Below are positions 7,805 through 13,238 of a DNA stretch of 26,595 nt, piece by piece. Every line of letters starts with the position of its first letter. Within the stretch, counting starts at the first letter, position 1. Source of the DNA: a virus; IMG/VR virus record IMGVR_UViG_3300031963_000804, positions 1 to 26,595 of that record; one strand, 5' to 3'. The notes beneath the pieces are model-generated. The model did not search any database. It saw only the letters and a program-made list of their open reading frames with translations, and was not told where the DNA came from. A program made the position numbers and the translations under genes.

Positions 7805-9169
7805 ATGTCATCATCAGCATTTACCCCAACAACTACACAAGTGACTACTGAGGTGCCAGTAAATGTGCCGGTGGTTACGGCTTGGACTGCTTATACTCCG
7901 GCGACAATAACTGGCTACACAACTAGTTCATCTTTGTATGAATGGAGACGTTTAGGGGATACCATTCAAGTAAGAGGTCGATTTTTAACAGCCAGCACAT
8001 CGGCAACGGCAGCGTCGTTTACACTTCCATCTGGATTGACGGCAAGAAGTGTCACAGTCCAGACAAATGGATTATGGACTAGAGCTACCACTGCATCTTC
8101 TCAAATAAAAACAGGTCATTTATATTCTACAAACGGATCAAATGTTATCAATTTTTCATCTGGTAATTTTTCTACATCAGACAACCCACAGAGTACATTT
8201 AACGGTAGCGGATGGGGTGGAGCCGGTGAGGTTATAGTTTTTGATGTTTGGGCTGTAATAAATGAATGGGCCGGCTCCGGTACCACAACTCTAGCAGATA
8301 GAGCGTTGGAGGAGTATTACGCAACATCAGGAACGTGGGACGCAAATAGTTCTACGACAGTTACAGGGCCAGATGGTGCGGCTATGGGTGGTGCTTTAAC
8401 TCTTGGCAGAACAAAAACAATAACATTATTAAGTAACTTATTGCCAACTGATAAGCTTTTCCTTGAGATTCGATTTGGTTCATCAACATCTGCTCCGTGG
8501 ATTGATGCATCTAATAGTGGTTATCAATACACAAGGCAGGGGGCGGCTGAGTTTGGAGCATCAATCACAACAATAAGCGGCAACACTGTAAATATCTATT
8601 TTGCTCCAAAAGCATTAAGTTCAAACACAACATTTGCAAACCCAACTGGAGCACAAGACTGGAACTCAACTTGGTCATGGCGTCTCCGCAAAGTATCTTC
8701 CGGCGCCCAAGTAGGCTACCCAATATCAACCCGGAACATTGTGGGTGACACATCTGGTACTGCTGTTCCGACTGGGATGTTGGGGGAGATTGTGTCTCAA
8801 TCTAGATTATCTGCAAGCCCACTGTCTTTAACAAGTGCAACAGCCGCAAACGTCACGGCAACAGCTTTAACAATACAAGCAGGAACGTGGGATTTGAACG
8901 GATTTATTGGATTGTCTGGATCGGCTACATCATTGACATTAGTTGCTGCATCAATAGGAACAACCAGTGCCACCTTAGCTTCACCAGATGATTCAAGAAT
9001 ACAAGATGGATCAAGCAGAAACTTATCATCAAGCAATTATCAGGCATCGTTGCCTACAATTAGAGTGTCAGTATCTTCACCAACAACCTATTATCTTGTA
9101 GGTTATGCAATATTTTCAGGTGGTACTGCAAACGTTTACGGAAAAATACAAGCCACACGAATCGCCTAA
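7805..9169 (+). CDS. Receptor-binding or tail-spike-like protein
   Basis: A 454-residue, beta-rich, Ser/Thr-rich protein. After an N-terminal threonine-rich segment, residues 28-80 match a common phage appendage domain (WTAYTPATITGY, then YEWRRLGDTIQVRGRF and a LPSGL strand). The middle, about 160-300, is a second beta domain with no clear family. Residues 314-454 form a C-terminal domain starting GDTSGTAVPTGMLGE and ending IQATRIA. The following gene encodes a stand-alone relative of this domain. The ribosome site AGGGAG lies about 10 bases before the ATG. The DNA is AT-rich: line 8101-8160 has 15 G+C of 60, against 33 of 60 in line 9781-9840. It is probably part of an exchangeable host-range cassette. 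No catalytic residues are recognised, so depolymerase activity is not claimed. Confidence 0.7.
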   Translation: MSSSAFTPTTTQVTTEVPVNVPVVTAWTAYTPATITGYTTSSSLYEWRRLGDTIQVRGRFLTASTSATAASFTLPSGLTARSVTVQTNGLWTRATTASSQIKTGHLYSTNGSNVINFSSGNFSTSDNPQSTFNGSGWGGAGEVIVFDVWAVINEWAGSGTTTLADRALEEYYATSGTWDANSSTTVTGPDGAAMGGALTLGRTKTITLLSNLLPTDKLFLEIRFGSSTSAPWIDASNSGYQYTRQGAAEFGASITTISGNTVNIYFAPKALSSNTTFANPTGAQDWNSTWSWRLRKVSSGAQVGYPISTRNIVGDTSGTAVPTGMLGEIVSQSRLSASPLSLTSATAANVTATALTIQAGTWDLNGFIGLSGSATSLTLVAASIGTTSATLASPDDSRIQDGSSRNLSSSNYQASLPTIRVSVSSPTTYYLVGYAIFSGGTANVYGKIQATRIA

Positions 9170-9177
9170 TTTACATA

Positions 9178-9191
9178 ATCCCTTGCGGGAT
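9178..9191 (+). other. Small hairpin touching a ribosome binding site
   Basis: ATCCC (9178-9182) pairs with GGGAT (9187-9191) around TTGC. The stem ends directly at the ribosome site GGGAGGAA (9192-9199) of the 16-codon reading frame at 9203. It could lightly gate access to that site. Confidence 0.4.
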
Positions 9192-9202
9192 GGGAGGAAT
9201 AT

Positions 9203-9253
9203 ATGACACACATTCGTAGGTGTCAAATGACACATAGGAGATACAGCATATGA
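9203..9253 (+). CDS. Possible 16-residue leader peptide coupled to the next gene
   Basis: The frame has the strong ribosome site GGGAGGAA three bases upstream and its TGA overlaps the ATG of the next gene (ATGA at 9250-9253). The peptide is MTHIRRCQMTHRRYSI. A second in-frame ATG at 9227 is preceded by GTAGG. The eight bases ATGACACA occur three times, at 9203, 9227 and 9250, so the leader may be a decayed duplication of the downstream start and not a real gene. No function is recognised. It could act only by translational coupling. Confidence 0.35.
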   Translation: MTHIRRCQMTHRRYSI

Positions 9254-9711
9254 CACAGAAAGCACAATTACAATCAGCGGGTGACGGTACAGCCGTACCA
9301 ACTGGATATGTTGGAGAATATAAAGAAGCTTTAGGTAATTATACTGCTGTAGGTAATAATGTTTTTACTGCAACTGGAAATTCTGGTGTTGCATTGACAT
9401 CGGGAGTTTGGGATATACAAGGATTTTATACAATTAATGCCGCATCAGGAACGTCGGTTACTAAATACTTAGGCGTTTTAAGCACAAGTTCACTTAATGA
9501 TGAAATTGGCGTGGATTACACAAGGGCAGCGGCTACTAATCAATTTTCAAGCAAAATAGGTAATGGAAGTGATTCTGATAGGGTTTCAACTCCTATCTAT
9601 AGGGTAGTAGTTCCAAGCGGATCAACAATAACTTATTGGCCAAAAATTCGAGTTGAGCATAATGGAACCGTAAATGCTACAGCGTCTATTTTTGCAAGAA
9701 GAATCGCATAA
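9250..9711 (+). CDS. Stand-alone receptor-binding-domain protein
   Basis: A 153-residue protein that is nearly all one beta domain. Residues 11-153 parallel the C-terminal 140 residues of the 454-residue protein just upstream: GDGTAVPTGYVGE against GDTSGTAVPTGMLGE, a WDIQGF strand against WDLNGF, and the closing RRIA against TRIA. The gene thus looks like a duplicated tip domain kept as an independent gene. The ribosome site is ATAGGAGATAC, nearly the same as that of the homing endonuclease gene. It lies in the same low-G+C patch as its neighbour. It may assemble on the fibre tip, compete for trimer formation, or be a spare domain for recombination; the sequence does not decide between these. 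Confidence 0.7.
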   Translation: MTQKAQLQSAGDGTAVPTGYVGEYKEALGNYTAVGNNVFTATGNSGVALTSGVWDIQGFYTINAASGTSVTKYLGVLSTSSLNDEIGVDYTRAAATNQFSSKIGNGSDSDRVSTPIYRVVVPSGSTITYWPKIRVEHNGTVNATASIFARRIA

Positions 9712-9716
9712 ATATA

Positions 9717-10556
9717 ATGACCCAATTAGAAGTCTACAAGCAGAAAGCCGCACATCCGGATTACTTCCGTAACTCCGGGGACGGCCTACTGTGGTCCTCG
9801 CTACAGGCAGTGGCTACGGGAAAAGACTTTGCTGTAGAAGATTTCATTCGGGAAGACGGACAGATATTCCGCAACCCCGACATGGCGCAGGGCAGACTTC
9901 TCGGACCTCGTGAATCTACAATTAGTAGGGATATGTTCATGGGATTATTCTGCTACTGCCTACACTTCAGCCGACTAGACATCCTAGAAGGTGTCAAGTC
10001 TTACGGCTGGAAGCATGGTTGGAAAATGGGCCGAGAAAATCGTGTAGTAGAATTTGCTATTCCCTATATCAAATGGAAACTGCGTATTAAGGATAACAGG
10101 ACATGGTTTACACCCGGCCTTATTCTACTACTATATGCCCTTATAGCTCATCTTCGGGGAAGACCTAGATTAGCTAGGTTCCTAGTTAATATATGGCAGC
10201 CAATTGGCTCCACACCGGGATACCCATCCCACCTATCCATGTTACATATTTATCTCAACAGACGTATTCGTGGTGAGATTGTATCATGGGAACATAAGGT
10301 TCTACGAAGGATATTAAAACACTCGCCCAGAAATGCATTAGCCCTAGCCCTAGCGGGCTGGCATGACGATGCACGGGCCGAGCTAGCATCGCAATGGCCT
10401 GCCGACAGGCTGCCCACTAGACACGATTGGACAGAAGAATGGCGTACTCAGAGGGCCGATAACGATGTCGGTATTGTCTGGGGAGAGCCGGGTAATATTA
10501 AGCCGCATTCGGGCGGAGACTTGCTTTTTGTAGAGCACGTACTAGCCTTGGGATAA
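9717..10556 (+). CDS. Unrecognised 279-residue phage protein
   Basis: I do not recognise a family. The protein is mainly helical and rich in Trp and Arg. Visible features are an N-terminal GDGLLWSSLQ segment (residues 21-30), a GPRESTISRDMFMGLF segment (63-78), a YGWKHGWKMGRENR segment (96-109), and a hydrophobic helix at about 132-146 (TPGLILLLYALIAHL), which is short for a membrane span and may be buried. The ribosome site is weak and the ATG is five bases after the previous stop, so translation is probably coupled. The G+C content rises sharply at this gene. It sits between the receptor-binding genes and a holin-like gene, where lysis or fibre-associated enzymes are often found, but no catalytic motif can be named. 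Confidence 0.75.
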   Translation: MTQLEVYKQKAAHPDYFRNSGDGLLWSSLQAVATGKDFAVEDFIREDGQIFRNPDMAQGRLLGPRESTISRDMFMGLFCYCLHFSRLDILEGVKSYGWKHGWKMGRENRVVEFAIPYIKWKLRIKDNRTWFTPGLILLLYALIAHLRGRPRLARFLVNIWQPIGSTPGYPSHLSMLHIYLNRRIRGEIVSWEHKVLRRILKHSPRNALALALAGWHDDARAELASQWPADRLPTRHDWTEEWRTQRADNDVGIVWGEPGNIKPHSGGDLLFVEHVLALG

Positions 10557-10584
10557 CCAAGTTATCCACATACATATCGTATGT
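10551..10584 (+). other. Two adjacent inverted repeats before the holin-like gene
   Basis: GGATAAC (10551-10557) pairs with GTTATCC (10561-10567) around CAA and includes the stop codon of the upstream gene. ACATAC (10568-10573) then pairs with GTATGT (10579-10584) around ATATC. No T-run follows. They may be RNA hairpins at the 3' end of the message or protein-binding palindromes. Confidence 0.5.
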
Positions 10585-10605
10585 AGGTATATAGTCGAGG
10601 GACAC

Positions 10606-10854
10606 ATGGATGGCCGTTTAGACAGAATTGAAGAAAAGCTGGATAAGCTAGTAGAAGTACAGACACAAATTCAAGTGGATGTAGCGGAACATATTCGTCG
10701 GACGGCTATTGCAGAAAGTAATATTGATAAACTTTCCGAAGCCTTACAACCAATTAGAACTCACGTTATTACGGTTCAGACTGTTATAACAGCTTCGGCG
10801 TGGGTTATAGGAATTGTTGCAGCAATTGCAACAGTTTACAGTGCTATAAAATAA
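10606..10854 (+). CDS. Holin-like small membrane protein (XhlA-type architecture)
   Basis: An 82-residue protein with a charged N-terminal coiled coil (residues 1-52, heptads such as LDRIEEKLDKLVEVQ) followed by one hydrophobic membrane segment at about 58-80 and a terminal Lys. This is the layout of XhlA-type proteins, which work with a holin or act as holin-like factors in host lysis. The ribosome site GAGGG is about six bases before the ATG. No endolysin is recognisable next to it, so a virion role or a different membrane role remains possible. The membrane segment is certain from the sequence; the lysis role is inferred. Confidence 0.6.
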   Translation: MDGRLDRIEEKLDKLVEVQTQIQVDVAEHIRRTAIAESNIDKLSEALQPIRTHVITVQTVITASAWVIGIVAAIATVYSAIK

Positions 10855-10857
10855 TTA

Positions 10858-10886
10858 TTTACAAGCTGCCCCAGATGGGGTAGAAT
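10858..10886 (+). promoter_or_regulatory. Candidate sigma70-type promoter with hairpin in its spacer
   Basis: TTTACA (10858-10863) and TAGAAT (10881-10886) each match five of six consensus bases and are exactly 17 bases apart. The spacer holds CCCC-AGAT-GGGG (10869-10880), which resembles the GC-rich hairpins found in other gaps of this window. It would drive the acidic-protein gene and the adaptor cluster. Confidence 0.45.
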
Positions 10887-10912
10887 ATACACGACTGTAG
10901 GAGGTCACTAAT

Positions 10913-11197
10913 ATGCTAAATAAATTGAAGAAAATGAAGATGCCTGCTTCTAAAAAAGCAGCTCCTGAGGAGCTAGATTTAGCTGCCGGAGAAGAAATGG
11001 CAGAAGAAGAGGGAGAAGAAATGCCTCTCGAGTTGCCAGAACTCGAAGCCGAGGAAGGTGAAGAACTCGCCGAAGAAGGCGCAGAGATGGAAGCTGAAGG
11101 CGAGGAAATGGAGCCACTAGATCTGTCCGCTCTTTCCGACGACGAGCTTATGGCCGAACTTAAGAAGCGTGGCCTAATGAGTAAAATGAAGGCGTAA
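10913..11197 (+). CDS. Highly acidic small protein
   Basis: A 94-residue protein with 30 Asp/Glu, 26 of them Glu. The layout is a basic N-terminus (MLNKLKKMKM, then KK), a long Glu-rich low-complexity middle at residues 18-67, and a C-terminal helix (LSALSDDELMAELKKRGL) ending in basic residues. The strong AGGAGGT ribosome site supports real translation. I recognise no family. Its place before the adaptor gene and its charge pattern fit a disordered protein that binds basic proteins or keeps DNA-binding virion proteins soluble before assembly, but that is inference. The complementary strand also has an open frame, which is the Ser-rich shadow of the Glu codons. Confidence 0.75.
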   Translation: MLNKLKKMKMPASKKAAPEELDLAAGEEMAEEEGEEMPLELPELEAEEGEELAEEGAEMEAEGEEMEPLDLSALSDDELMAELKKRGLMSKMKA

Positions 11198-11215
11198 GTC
11201 CAATCGGAGGCAGTC

Positions 11216-12202
11216 ATGCCACGACTAAATTATACTGTTGAAAACCTTGTAGAAGAAATAAGGCAACAGCTCGATGAGATGAATAGGGACTCTGTTTCCA
11301 CAGAAGCAGACATACTTCCTACTCTCAATCGTGGCTGGGACTTTGCTGCCGATATTCTCAGCCGCAAATATCCGGAGCCACTGCTGCAGTATTCTACACT
11401 GGATCTGCAAGCTGGTGTATTCGAATATGACATTCCCGAAGATGTCTTCGAGGATCGTATTCTCAAGTTGGAGACAACTGTGCCGGTGGGTACAGGTCGT
11501 GCCAACTATATAGAAATCCAACGGATTAGCTACCGAGATATTACCAATTACGAATCCGCAGCTATTAGCTCATTCCCCCTATACTACTGCATTATCGGAA
11601 GAAAGATTCGAATCGTACCGCAGCCATCTGGCTCCTACGATGCCCGCATGTGGTATATACGTAATCCGGAGAAACTTGTCTTGCCGCAAGGCCGAGTAAC
11701 TCTTATTAATTCTGCAAGTAATTATATTATTGTAGACGAAGCAGATGGAAACCTTACAACCCAGTCCGATCAATTGGCCTCCTATGTAAATGTGATTGAT
11801 GGGCAGACTGGTGAAATTAAGGGATCACTTCAGATACAATCTATTGTAGACAATAAGATTACCTTTAGGGCCTCTCCGGCACGTACTAATGTTTTTAATA
11901 GAGAAATTGGCAATACTCTACAAGATATACAGATTCAGCCAGATGACTACATCTGTGCCATTGACGGCATTTGTGTGCCATACTTCGGCCGTCCTACAAG
12001 TAACTTTCTAATTCAGTACGCTGTATCTGAGATTACTCGTAAGCTTGGTGGACAGGCAGAAACTGAGGAAGCTATCCTTAAGAAGTTCGAACAGCAGGTT
12101 GAAAGAAGCTGGGTAGGTCGTCAGCAGGAACTTCGTGTCAAGAAAAAGTCAAATGTCTGGGGAACCAATACTCGCCGCTACTGGTGGTATTGGAGCCGTT
12201 AG
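11216..12202 (+). CDS. Head-tail adaptor protein (podovirus gp4/gp11-like)
   Basis: A 328-residue protein whose N-terminal ~60 residues (LVEEIRQQLDEMN, then ILPTLNRGWDFAADILSRKYPEPL) form the helical bundle typical of podovirus adaptors, which dock below the portal and receive the nozzle. Residues 70-155 are beta-rich with a FEYDIPEDVFEDRILKLE segment. A beta insertion at about 158-235 makes it larger than the T7 gp11 or P22 gp4 types. The C-terminal ~45 residues are helical and basic, ending in an aromatic RRYWWYWSR tail. The ribosome site GGAGG is six bases before the ATG. Its neighbours, with the nozzle gene just downstream, support the role. The gene ends within the first copy of a 12-base direct repeat. 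Confidence 0.78.
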   Translation: MPRLNYTVENLVEEIRQQLDEMNRDSVSTEADILPTLNRGWDFAADILSRKYPEPLLQYSTLDLQAGVFEYDIPEDVFEDRILKLETTVPVGTGRANYIEIQRISYRDITNYESAAISSFPLYYCIIGRKIRIVPQPSGSYDARMWYIRNPEKLVLPQGRVTLINSASNYIIVDEADGNLTTQSDQLASYVNVIDGQTGEIKGSLQIQSIVDNKITFRASPARTNVFNREIGNTLQDIQIQPDDYICAIDGICVPYFGRPTSNFLIQYAVSEITRKLGGQAETEEAILKKFEQQVERSWVGRQQELRVKKKSNVWGTNTRRYWWYWSR

Positions 12203-12267
12203 GCGAGAATGCCCGGTACTCAGGTATTGGTCGAGGTAACGAGACCTGTGCTAACTGGAGCCGTTAG
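12191..12267 (+). repeat. 12-base direct repeat flanking a 53-base insertion
   Basis: TGGAGCCGTTAG occurs at 12191-12202, where it encodes Trp-Ser-Arg-stop at the end of the adaptor, and again at 12256-12267. The 53 bases between can form CAGGT/ACCTG (12221-12225 with 12244-12248). Removing one 65-base unit would leave the adaptor stop followed directly by AAGGGAAA, the ribosome site of the next gene, at a spacing normal for this genome. Confidence 0.7.
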
Positions 12268-12281
12268 AAGGGAAACATACT

Positions 12282-12416
12282 ATGCCTTTAGCTAAAGGAT
12301 CTAGCGATAAGACTGTATCGAAGAACATTCGCAAGCTGCGAGAAGAAGGATATCCACAAAAACAATCTGTAGCTATTGCTCTCGAAAAAGCAGGTAAGTC
12401 TAGAAAAAAGGACTAA
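12282..12416 (+). CDS. Conserved small basic phage protein (44 residues)
   Basis: The product is short, basic and probably one helical hairpin: [20 protein letters not shown] (residues 13-32), then [12 protein letters not shown]. The S-K-N-I then P-Q-K-Q-(S/A)-V-A-I-A-L pattern recurs in small proteins of many tailed phages; their function is not known to me. The ribosome site AAGGG lies about 10 bases before the ATG. It is the first of three tiny genes packed between the adaptor and the Dps-like gene. Confidence in the gene is high despite its length because of the ribosome site, the family pattern and the tight packing. Confidence 0.75.
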   Translation: MPLAKGSSDKTVSKNIRKLREEGYPQKQSVAIALEKAGKSRKKD

Positions 12417-12422
12417 CGTATT

Positions 12423-12548
12423 ATGGCGGCTATACAGAAAATGAGAGATAAGATGCCCTGCTGGAAAGACTACGAAATGGTCGGAATGAAAGAGGGCAAA
12501 GGCGGAAAGAAGGTACCTAACTGTGTGCCTAAGAAGAAAAAAGGATAA
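12423..12548 (+). CDS. Tiny Lys/Cys-containing phage protein (41 residues)
   Basis: The 41-residue product contains KMRDKMPCWKDYEMVGMK and KGGKKVPNCVP, with two cysteines (C13, C34) and a poly-Lys tail. A VPNCVP-type segment of this sort is familiar from small phage proteins without known function. AAAAAGGA upstream can serve as ribosome site, and the gene starts six bases after the previous stop. Its N-terminus is similar to that of the next gene (M-A-x3-K-M-x-D-x-M-P-C-x-K), suggesting the two are paralogues. Confidence 0.65.
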   Translation: MAAIQKMRDKMPCWKDYEMVGMKEGKGGKKVPNCVPKKKKG

Positions 12549-12554
12549 ATGCCC

Positions 12555-12803
12555 ATGGCTGTTGTTGGTAAAATGAAAGACAGAATGCCGTGTAACAAAC
12601 CTCGTCGGGATGTAAAGGGCGGTAAGAAGTCTGTAGTTAAGGCATGTGAGGACGGAGAAGAGAAGATCATTCGCTTCGGAGACGCCAACATGACTATTAA
12701 AAAGGATAAGCCAGCACGTCGCAAGTCTTTCAGGGCCCGTCACAAATGTGACCAAAAGAAATCTAAACTCTCGGCAGGATATTGGTCCTGTAAGGCATGG
12801 TAA
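12555..12803 (+). CDS. Small basic Cys-containing phage protein (82 residues)
   Basis: I prefer the ATG at 12555 over the ATG at 12549. The AAGGA at 12541-12545 is nine bases from the former but only three from the latter, and 12555 aligns with the start of the paralogous gene upstream. The protein is strongly basic, with an N-terminal KMKDRMPC segment, a central EKIIRFGDANMTIKKD segment, and a C-terminal RARHKCDQKK then AGYWSCKAW motif. This C-terminus (FRARHxCDQ to GYWSCKxW) recurs in small phage proteins of unknown function. Four cysteines plus a nearby His could bind a metal, but their spacing matches no zinc motif I know. It lies in the adaptor-nozzle cluster, so a minor virion or assembly role is plausible. 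Confidence 0.72.
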   Translation: MAVVGKMKDRMPCNKPRRDVKGGKKSVVKACEDGEEKIIRFGDANMTIKKDKPARRKSFRARHKCDQKKSKLSAGYWSCKAW

Positions 12804-12806
12804 TAT

Positions 12807-13229
12807 ATGTCATTAGATAGACTTGCAATCGGCCTTCGAGCACTGCAGATGTATGGACAACATGCCCATAACAATTGTACAGGCAAGTCTTTTGTTCCAG
12901 ATCACGACTTATTTGCAGCTTCCTACGAGGCGGCGGCGACAGACTACGATGCCGTGGTTGAGCGTATAATAGGCACTACCGATAGACCTGTAGATACCCT
13001 TGCTATTATTCCCGAAGCCCTTAAGCTTGCATCTCAATGTAGCCGTGAGGCGGGAGACTGCAATGTAGAGTTTCTTCGTGGTGTACTAAAACTGGAACTA
13101 GCTATTTGTATATACATAGATAAGACCTGTGCCGCAGGTGAACTGCCCGAAGGTACAAAACAATTGATTGGCGATATAGCCGACCGCTCTATGTCAAGGC
13201 AATATAAGCTACGCCAAAGACTCAAGTAA
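12807..13229 (+). CDS. Dps/ferritin-like protein
   Basis: The 140-residue helical protein matches the iron-binding core of Dps. H21 and H33 are 12 apart, and D48 and E52 follow at +15 and +19 from H33. These are the spacings of H51, H63, D78 and E82 in E. coli Dps. G26 and F29 also match (HxxxxGxxF). The position of E. coli D67 is Ala37 here, so one ligand is missing. The C-terminal segment AAGELPEGTKQLIGDI to KLRQRLK resembles the last Dps helix. The N-terminus lacks about 30 residues compared with E. coli Dps, including the DNA-binding tail. Dps proteins form 12-subunit shells that oxidise and store iron and can protect DNA. The ribosome site is weak (TAAGG) and the gene starts three bases after the previous stop. 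A virion or assembly role is possible from context. Confidence 0.72.
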   Translation: MSLDRLAIGLRALQMYGQHAHNNCTGKSFVPDHDLFAASYEAAATDYDAVVERIIGTTDRPVDTLAIIPEALKLASQCSREAGDCNVEFLRGVLKLELAICIYIDKTCAAGELPEGTKQLIGDIADRSMSRQYKLRQRLK

Positions 13230-13238
13230 GGGGTCCTC

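Noticed and set aside
7320-9711. Diversity-generating retroelement acting on the receptor-binding genes
   Set aside because: There is no reverse transcriptase gene and no near-identical template repeat; the domain similarity is at protein level with diverged DNA.
10562-10570. Perfect DnaA-box sequence TTATCCACA, possible origin element
   Set aside because: It is a single copy, forms part of two inverted repeats at a gene end, has no AT-rich unwinding region or other boxes nearby, and lies in structural genes.
10855-11217. Reverse-strand Ser-rich frame opposite the acidic protein
   Set aside because: The Ser runs are complementary to Glu codons, and the forward gene has the AGGAGGT ribosome site.
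12191-12267. Translational bypass as in T4 gene 60, using the repeated Arg codon
   Set aside because: The landing copy is again followed immediately by TAG, so bypass would add nothing to the protein.
12288-12755. Reverse-strand frame of 155 codons across the tiny-gene cluster
   Set aside because: All surrounding genes are forward, the three forward genes have ribosome sites and family-like motifs, and the reverse product is a Phe/Leu/Ser-rich shadow of Lys/Glu codons.
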